Source: Gymnopilus junonius
Lineage: Eukaryota > Basidiomycota > Agaricomycetes > Agaricales > Galerinaceae
DNA length: 14,167 nt
Direction: 5' to 3'
Assembly: GCA_015501075.1 (NCBI GenBank)
Contig: JADNYJ010000751.1
Span: 1-14,167 of the forward strand
Positions 8,882 through 14,167 of this stretch are shown piece by piece. A program made the position numbers and the translations under genes. Below the pieces are notes generated by a model, which ran no database searches, was not told the DNA's origin, and saw nothing but the letters and a program-made list of their open reading frames with translations. How positions within the stretch are numbered: position 1 is the first letter of the stretch; every line of letters begins with the position of its first letter.

Positions 8882-9604
8882 CTGCACCCCTCGACAGCAG
8901 CTCCCATCCTTCCATCTCGTCCACTTCGAACGCCCCATGCTCCATCACAGGCGCCTCTGGTCACTCATTTAGCATCGCCACCACACAGTCATAGTGCAGT
9001 GGACAAAGGCAAGGGTGTTGCACATGACAATGATGGCTCTGCCTCTGTGGCTCCTATTTCACAACAGGTCAACTTCAAGCCCCAGGAGGATGACCATATG
9101 GACACTTCGGAGGATCCCATAATGCATGTTGCAAATCGTCCTTTGGGAGATCGTACTGTGCTAGATGCCATGTTTCCCGCCATGACAGCACTGACCTTCC
9201 CCGTTCTAAGGTCTATCGCCGTGAGGAGCAACACGTACTATTTAAGCATTTGGAGTCTTGCTACATTTTTTGTTTGGGATGACATTGTGTGCTGGATTAA
9301 TGGCATCTTGGCGGTCATCAAAGTCAACCTTGTCCGCATCGTCTGCACTAACGAGGCTGGATTCCAAGTCTTCTGGCTCCACTTTGAGACTATGGAGGAT
9401 GCAGCTGCCTTCTGAGGCATCGTCACAGGTGGTCACACTGCTGATGCACATGCCATCAGCTGTGACTTTGTCGATGCCGAACAGTACAGCAGTATCTGTG
9501 GCAGGTCGCAGGACGCTTGGTCTCCTATTTCAGGCCTGGAGCTGGCTCAGTCACCTGCCACCCCATTCTTGTCAAGGCTGGAAACCTTGCCTTCTTCCTC
9601 CAGC

Positions 9605-9718
9605 TTGGCAGATAGGTTGTCCTCAGCTCCCTCCACTTCATCACATGCTGGCCCTTCTGCCTTGCTGGACAGGCTGTCCTCTACTCCCTCTACCTCCAGG
9701 CAACCTGGCTTGGGTCCG
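9605..9718 (+). repeat. Two 57-nt coding repeats
   Basis: Two adjacent units starting near 9605 and 9662 encode DRLSSAPSTS and DRLSSTPSTS, 19 residues apart. They lie in the Ser-rich tail of the third ORF. The period is a multiple of 3, so copy number could change without a frameshift. Confidence 0.7.
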
Positions 9719-9795
9719 AATTCAACATCCAAGTGGAGGAAGACACACCGGGGCAACTACAGGCCGCCAAAGACGGATGCCAATCAGAGCCTTGC

Positions 9796-9806
9796 AGATG
9801 GGGGGG
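9796..9806 (+). other. Polypurine-like tract
   Basis: AGATGGGGGGG lies 3 nt before the probable LTR start at 9810. Ty3/gypsy elements prime plus-strand DNA synthesis from a purine tract in this position. One T interrupts it. Confidence 0.5.
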
Positions 9807-9809
9807 CAC

Positions 9810-10113
9810 TGTGACGATGGGATATATCATCTGCAAGGCCTTCTTGCAATCCCCTTTTTTGTTATCTTATCTCACCATGATGCCATAGATACCATTGTTT
9901 ACTTTTATTTATTTCACTTCTACTACAATGGTAACTACGGCTTTGTACTATTCTATCATTGCCAATATATACTTCGTCCCGCCACCCTCTGCATCTGCAT
10001 GAAGTGAGAGCTCATCTCTACCCTCCTCGGCTGAGCATCCATTAGCTGCTCCCCTACCAAGGGAGACACGGTCTCTCTGTCTAGAGTCACAAGACCCCGG
10101 GACGGATCCCACA
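9810..10113 (+). repeat. Probable 3' LTR (solo within this window)
   Basis: Starts TGTGACGATGGG directly after the polypurine-like tract and is proposed to end ATCCCACA at 10113. The termini TGTG...CACA are a 4-bp inverted repeat as expected of LTRs. Inside are CCAAT overlapping TATATA (9962-9971), a plausible U3 promoter, and a 9-bp perfect inverted repeat (9890-9898 with 9925-9933). No second copy is in the window, so the LTR call rests on tract, termini and promoter elements. The 3' boundary is the least certain part. Whether it belongs to copy 1 or to a separate element carrying only the third ORF is not proven. Confidence 0.5.
9890..9933. repeat. 9-bp inverted repeat in probable U3
   Basis: TACCATTGT (9890-9898) and ACAATGGTA (9925-9933) are perfect reverse complements with a 26-nt loop, shortly upstream of the CCAAT/TATATA element. 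Confidence 0.6.
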
Positions 10114-10172
10114 TCAACGCCGCGTCGACTCTCTCTCTTGCCACCTCACCTCAGCACCTCGAAGTCCCTCAT

Positions 10173-10544
10173 TTGCCAAGTGTCACAGGGGTTGACCCGA
10201 CTGTCGGCAAGCTGGATGTCATGAAGAGGCACCTTTTAAATGAGTGCAAAAACATCACAGAAGAAGTCAGGAAGAAAATTGAACATGATTCGGATGAGTA
10301 TAATGCACACAAAGCCAGGCCAAAGTCTCCCTCACTCACTCTGACTTCGAGTTTTTCAGAAGTCCATCATTCAGAAGGTCCAAAAAAGAGGAGTGGAGAG
10401 CAGGCTGATTTCGAAAGCGATGTGTGTGAATGGTTTGTTGCATGCGCGATTCCGTGGAACACAGCCAATAATCTGCAATGCAAACACACCATGACTCTGC
10501 TTCAACTCTTTGCTTCAAAAACTTATATAGATATCGCTCTTTGA
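10173..10544 (+). pseudogene. hAT-family transposase remnant (N-terminal)
   Basis: An open frame of about 123 codons, also open upstream to at least 10080; the true start is unknown. It reads VGKLDVMKRHLLNECKNI and EEVRKKIEHD, which resembles the H-x4-C end of a BED-like zinc finger as found before hAT transposases in fungi. Further on, EWFVACAIPWNTANN resembles the conserved hAT segment with IPF and EN ahead of the first catalytic block. It ends at TGA 10542-10544, before any catalytic domain. The usual hAT protein is over 600 residues, so this is a small fragment. It begins close to the proposed LTR end. The call rests on motif resemblance only. Confidence 0.5.
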
Positions 10545-10763
10545 TTTATAGACTATGTATGAACTATCTATTGTGTTTGCATATCTAATAATTTGATGAA
10601 ACGATGTGTTTTGACAGTTTTGGGGTATCAGAGGAGGACAAAACAGGACTGGCAGTGAAAAATAATGGGGATACCAGTATCCCATGACAGCCATTGACCC
10701 CATCTGTCAAAAAGTTTGACTTGATGGCTGTCATTGACTTGACTCATTGACAGACAAGGTCAG
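10545..10763. other. Non-coding spacer with hairpin cluster
   Basis: AT-rich, no gene. Three perfect inverted repeats lie within 70 bp: GGGATAC/GTATCCC (10668-10683, 2-nt loop), GTCAAA/TTTGAC (10706-10720, 3-nt loop) and ATGACAGCCAT/ATGGCTGTCAT (10684-10694 with 10724-10734). The 11-bp repeat encloses the second hairpin. TGGGGTATCA at 10621 resembles an inverted copy of part of the first. This may be an end of a DNA transposon or MITE. Confidence 0.65.
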
Positions 10764-11522
10764 ACCCCCATCAGTGACAACACTGTGGTTATCGACTATT
10801 GTAAACTCAACGCGAAAACCATTCCTGACAAATTCCCCATCCCTTGACAATCCAAAATCATCCAGGCTTTATCAGGATCCCAAGTTTTATCTTCATTCGA
10901 TGCACTGGCTGGATTCATGCAATTGGAAATGGATGAATCTGATAAGGAGAAAACTGCCTTTTGCTGCCATCTCGGGCTATGGCAATTTAAGAGAATGCCC
11001 TTTGGTCTTTGGAATGGCCCCTCGATATTCCAATGAATAATGCAAATGGTGCTCGCACCCTTTCTGTGGTTATTTGCTCTTGTCTATATTGATGACATAG
11101 TAATATTCTCCAAAAACTGGGATGACCACTTGAAACACTTGAACCAAGTTTTGAATGCCATCAGCAATGCTGGAATTACATTATCACCCGTGAAATGCTA
11201 TATTGGATATTCTTCAATTCTCTTGCTTGGCCAAAAGGTTTCTAGATTAGGATTATCCACCCATGGCGAAAAGGTAGCCACCATAACCAAATTGGAACAT
11301 CCACATAACACCCCCGACCTTCAAAAGTTCTTAGGCATGGTCATTTATTTTTTGCAATACATTCCATTCTATTCCTTCATCGCTGCTCCCTTATTCGCAC
11401 TCCTGTGGAAGGGTGTCAAGTGGCATTGGCTAGCTGAGCATGAAATTGCCTGGCAGCAAGCAAAATATGCTCTAATCACTGCTCCGATCCTAGGACATCC
11501 TATTCAAAATTCACCATATTGA
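10764..11522 (+). pseudogene. Reverse transcriptase, C-terminal part, copy 2
   Basis: Frame 0. Recognisable homology begins just before VVIDYCKLN (Cys codon TGT at 10800). QALSGSQVLSSFDALAGF, MPFGLWNGPSIF, the catalytic YIDD (11085-11096) and DIVIFSKNW follow, then the RT thumb and connection (LGMVIYFLQYIPFYSFIAAP). Stops TGA 10845, 11034 and 11520 correspond in copy 1 to AGG (Arg), CAT (His) and CGC (Arg). The FGLW motif has TGG at 11010 where copy 1 has CGC (Arg). Finger and N-terminal palm motifs are missing, so it could not polymerise even without the stops. Confidence 0.9.
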
Positions 11523-12050
11523 CTGTATATGGATGCTTCGAACATAGCTATCGGATCTAGCCTACAACAAGTGCAACCCATCCAAATCCATGATTTGAAA
11601 GGCACTCCCATTTATGATCGCCTTTTGAAAGCTTGGGAAGACAAAAAATCTCCCCCATCCTTGGTAACAACTCTTATCAAGGATTTCAAGGAATTTACCC
11701 CATCTACTTCATGGGGACCGACCTTTGAAGATACAATCATTCAAGTGGAAAGGGTAATCACTTACTGGAGCCGCTCTCTATGCCCGGCTGAGTGAAACTA
11801 CAGCACAACAGAATGTGAAGCCTTAGCTGCTAAGGAAGCCCTCATCAAATACCAACCATTTATCAAAGGTGAAAAAATTATCCTAATCACTGATCATGCC
11901 GCTCTGCAGTGGGCTTGAGTATATGAGAATGCAAACAGGAGATTAGCAGCACGGGGCGCGGTGTTCACAGCATATCCTGGATTGAAAATAGTTCATAGAC
12001 CCGGAAGAGTACACTCTAATGTGGACCTCCTTTCGCATCTTCCGAGAATT
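11523..12050 (+). pseudogene. RNase H, copy 2
   Basis: Frame 0. All four acidic residues are present: Asp 11532 (YMDAS, where copy 1 has YTDAS), Glu 11817 (ECEALA), Asp 11892 (LITDHAAL) and Asp 12024 (NVDLLS). Stops TGA 11793 and 11916 fall where copy 1 has CGG (Arg) and CAA (Gln). The Thr-to-Met change in the first motif fits ACG to ATG. Confidence 0.88.
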
Positions 12051-12533
12051 CTGCCACACACCTCTCCTGTCATTGATGTCTCAGATACCATAATCCAAGA
12101 AGAAGAGAAGCGCACCTTAGCTCAACTAGTGGAAGAAAGAACCAGACTTGCTCCAGCTCCTAGAGCGGCCTTTTCTGTTTGGTGGTGGGAAGATGTAGTT
12201 GACAAATCGGCATTTCAAACAAAGACTAGGAGACAAAGATTATGGGAATCAGAAGAAGAAAGAAAGGAGAAAGCAGAACTTCCTGATAACGAGGAGATAG
12301 TGGATGAGCTACCCTTCCCGTGCGAAGATCATTGGACTTATCCCTCTGGAATTAAAGCCCCTCCTACAGAATTAGAAGAAGATTGGAACTCAAGGTCCCA
12401 CTTGCTAGTATCCATCAATCCCAAACTTATAAAGGATTTCATCAAGGGCTATGCTTCTGATCTGTTTTTCAAGAAACGATATGTAGAGGAAATTCCAAAC
12501 CCCAACATGGTTATAACTCCTTCTCATTTTTGA
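12051..12533 (+). pseudogene. RNase H-integrase linker with Trp-rich motif, copy 2
   Basis: Frame 0. AAFSVWWWEDVVDK, an acidic and basic mixed run (ESEEERKEKAEL), LPFPCEDHWTYPSGIKAPP, SRSHLLVSINPKLIKDFIKG and FKKRYVEEIPNPN match the copy 1 linker in order and spacing. The hydrophobic and aromatic residues are conserved while the acidic middle varies, as expected for a constrained motif flanked by a flexible spacer. It ends at TGA 12531-12533, which aligns with TGC (Cys) in copy 1. Confidence 0.8.
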
Positions 12534-13364
12534 AAGAGTTCTGATGGGTTACTCTATTACCTGGATGCTGATTGGAAGGCTCGTCTTTGCATGCCGAGAG
12601 CCATGATCAACTTTGTATTGAAATGGATTCATGACTCCCCCCATGAAGGTGCTCACGAAGGTTATAAGAGGTTCACTGCCAGGCTACAAGAAATATTCTA
12701 CTGGAAAACATTGCTCAAGGATGCAGAGAGGTTTGGCTCAACTTGTGACATTTGCCAGAAGATTAAAGCCAATCACTGTAAAGGAGTAGGCCCTCTCCGC
12801 CCCGCCCACATACCTCATCATCCTTTCACTACTATATCCTTGGACCTGATTACTGGGTTACCCCCTTTGGGAGAAGAAAAGTTCACCACGGTATTAGTAA
12901 TGGTGGATAAATTAACCAAATTCACCATCATAATTCCTATGCATGACACTTTATCTCAGGAAGGATTCGCAAAACTTTTCATTGAAAGAATTGTAAACGT
13001 CTATGGATTCCCTCAATGCATCATATCAGACAGGGATAAAAGATGGGCTATGGACTTTTGGAAATCCGTGGTGTCACGCTATGGTAGCGCATTAGCCCTA
13101 TCTTCCTCTCATCATCCTCAGATGGATGGCCAAACCGAAATCCTTAATGCAACTATTGAACAAATGCTATGTGCCTATGTCACTGACAACAGGTCCTCTT
13201 GGTCCAAATGGCTTAGTGTTCTTACCTTCGCCTATAACTCTTCTGTTCATTCTTCTATGACTTACTCCCCCAATTTCTTACTGTATGGATATAATGCTCA
13301 AATTTCCATGGAACCCTTCGACATCAATTCAGACCCATATCTTGTCTGTTCCTGCCCAGTATGA
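12534..13364 (+). pseudogene. Integrase zinc-binding and catalytic domains, copy 2
   Basis: Frame 0, uninterrupted. The zinc-binding domain shows WIHDSPHEGAHEGYKR and CDIC. The triad is Asp 12843 (SLDLI), Asp 13029 (IISDRDKRW) and Glu 13137 (DGQTEILN), again with 35 residues between the last two. The core ends with FAYNSSVHSSMTYSPN and FLLYGYNA, the usual Ty3/gypsy sequence after the core and lost in copy 1. Thr codons ACG of copy 1 (5380, 5452) are ATG here (13050, 13122), and Arg in MLRAYV is Cys (TGT 13170). The frame closes at TGA 13362-13364. Confidence 0.93.
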
Positions 13365-13938
13365 AAGCCAAAAACTTTGTTTTGAAGCCTAGACATCATA
13401 CAAAAATTGGCTAGAGATGCTCTTGTGCTAGCTCAAGAAAAACAAGCCAAAGCCTTCAATAAAGGGAAGAGACTGCTGGATGACATTCAAGGAAGGAGAT
13501 CTGGTCTTGATAAACCTGCATACACTAAAATGGTCGACATATCCAGAAACTGGCAAAAAACTAGTACAGAGAACCATAGGTCCATTCGAAGTCATGGAGA
13601 AAATCAATCCCATGGTATATTGACTTCATCTGCCTGACTCCTTCCCTATGCATCCAGTTATTAATATTGTGCACTTAAAGAAATATCGCCCATCTCCCGC
13701 TGAGTTTGGTAGCTGAGTCACCCTTCCCAGTACTCGAGACTTCCTTGCTATGCCCGAATATGAAGTAGAAGCCATTTTAGGGTGCAAACTTATGGGCAAA
13801 AAGAAAGGGAATCAAAGAATGTTACTTGTGTGATGGGCTGGATATGGCCCAACTGAAGACTCCTGGGTCTCGGAATACGACTTGAGAAATGCTCCGGAAA
13901 TCAAAAGAGAGTATCTAGCTTCCTTGGAAAAGGTTTAA
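13365..13938 (+). pseudogene. Integrase C-terminus, GPY/F module and chromodomain, copy 2
   Basis: Frame 0 to about 13487 (ARDALVLAQEKQAKAFNKGK), then frame 1 after one inserted base near 13488 (GDLVLINLHTLK). The GPY/F signature RTIGPFEVMEKINPMVY, HLKKYRPSPAEF, PEYEVEAILGCK and the chromodomain core WAGYGPTEDSWVSEYDLRN follow, ending at TAA 13936. TGA at 13383, 13621, 13714 and 13831 interrupt it; the last three align with CGT, CGA and AGA (all Arg) in copy 1. Confidence 0.92.
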
Positions 13939-14167
13939 TCCCTTAATTCTTTCAAAATTTACCCTGTTCCTCTCATAGTGTCAGAACTTCATTTACTTTA
14001 CCTACAATGAACAACTTGATTAATGTAGAGATGCTCTTATTCCTTTTGTTTCATTTTCATTAATGTTGAAAACTGATAGTCAAGAATTCTTATCTAATTA
14101 GAAAATCTAATTACCTTCTTAAAATATGGTCCATATTATGTAATTTAGTTAGTATTCTGCATTTCCC
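13939..14167. other. AT-rich 3' flank of copy 2
   Basis: No gene, LTR start or polypurine tract is recognisable. It does not resemble the region after copy 1, so it cannot show whether copy 2 also carries a third ORF. Confidence 0.5.

Larger units (their letters stand above)
8882..9814 (+). pseudogene. Third ORF, C-terminal part with RRM-like segment, ending in LTR
   Basis: Same frame 2 as the central part. It passes from the proline-rich tail (TAAPILPSRPLRTPHAPSQ) through MDTSEDP to a hydrophobic and aromatic block at about 9230-9440: YYLSIWSL, WDDIVCWI, VNLVRIV, GFQVFWLHF, ETMEDAAAF. The order of short strands and helices, and the GFQVFWLHF octamer, loosely resemble an RRM. TGA 9413-9415 interrupts the block. 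A Ser-rich tail with a 19-residue repeat and a basic end (KWRKTHRGNYRPPK) follow. The stop is TGA 9812-9814, two bases inside the probable LTR, and the last residues before it (DGGAL) are encoded by the polypurine-like tract. Confidence 0.55.
10764..13938 (+). mobile_element. Ty3/gypsy chromovirus-type retrotransposon, copy 2 (5'-truncated)
   Basis: Homologous to copy 1 from inside RT to the end of the chromodomain, in the same orientation. Nucleotide divergence is high, so it is a related lineage and not a recent duplicate. Gag, protease, the N-terminal half of RT and any 5' LTR are absent. It stays in one frame from 10764 to about 13487, then shifts once by an inserted base near 13488, and ends at TAA 13936-13938. 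Eleven premature stops interrupt it and every one is TGA (10845, 11034, 11520, 11793, 11916, 12531, 13362, 13383, 13621, 13714, 13831). Confidence 0.93.

Noticed and set aside
6782..9814. Envelope glycoprotein gene
   Set aside because: The position matches env, but no signal peptide, furin-like site, fusion peptide or membrane anchor is visible, and the protein has SP/RS-rich disorder and a basic tail.
9258..10007. 249-codon open frame on the plus strand in frame 0
   Set aside because: It overlaps the better-supported frame 2 of the third ORF, runs through the LTR candidate, and its composition looks like an out-of-frame reading.
10747..11040. 97-codon open frame at the start of copy 2
   Set aside because: It is out of frame with the RT homology, which is in frame 0 across the same bases.
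10845..13833. TGA recoded as a sense codon, given that all stops in copy 2 are TGA
   Set aside because: Known TGA reassignments give Trp, Cys or Gly, whereas most aligned positions here are Arg. Frameshifts, missing domains and CpG-type missense changes point to decay.
10764..13938. RIP of the ascomycete type
   Set aside because: RIP favours CpA to TpA and would produce many TAA and TAG stops; none occur in copy 2.

Overview
The window looks like transposon-rich nuclear DNA of a basidiomycete fungus, probably an Agaricomycete. This is inferred from two decayed Ty3/gypsy chromovirus-type polyproteins, a probable hAT transposase remnant, short introns of fungal type, and the absence of any recognisable host housekeeping gene. 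All recognisable coding sequence is on the + strand. I see no tRNA, rRNA or CRISPR array.

Layout: 1-711 is non-coding, with a hairpin at 15-55 and two tandem copies of a ~215-bp unit (142-572). 712-6260 is retrotransposon copy 1: a proline-rich Gag-like N-terminus, a likely 53-nt intron, a CCHC zinc knuckle, retropepsin, reverse transcriptase (YIDD), RNase H, a Trp-rich acidic linker, DD35E integrase, and a GPY/F module with chromodomain. It is broken by in-frame stops and several 1-nt frameshifts. 6261-6781 is a leader or promoter-like stretch with a TATA box, paired short repeats and a pyrimidine tract ending in CAG. 6782-9814 is a long unrecognised third ORF of about 1,000 codons, also broken. 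It has a conserved-looking N-terminal part, a Pro/Ser/His-rich middle and a C-terminal segment that loosely resembles an RNA-recognition motif. Its stop codon lies two bases inside a probable 3' LTR (9810 to about 10113, TGTG...CACA) that follows a G-rich polypurine-like tract. 10173-10544 is a hAT-like transposase fragment. 10620-10734 is a cluster of hairpins. 10764-13938 is retrotransposon copy 2, a related but distinct element missing everything upstream of mid-RT. 13939-14167 is AT-rich and empty.

How the parts relate: if the LTR at 9810 belongs to copy 1, then copy 1 is a 5'-truncated chromovirus carrying an extra gene in the position where retroviruses and errantiviruses carry env, with its own promoter-like leader. 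That is the most unusual feature here. The second is mutational. All 11 premature stops in copy 2, and all but one in copy 1, are TGA. Many fall on arginine positions, and other Arg-to-Cys/Trp/His and Thr-to-Met changes follow the same CpG-to-TpG (or CpA) logic, pointing to methylcytosine deamination. No gene in the window appears intact, so none is likely to make a full-length product today.
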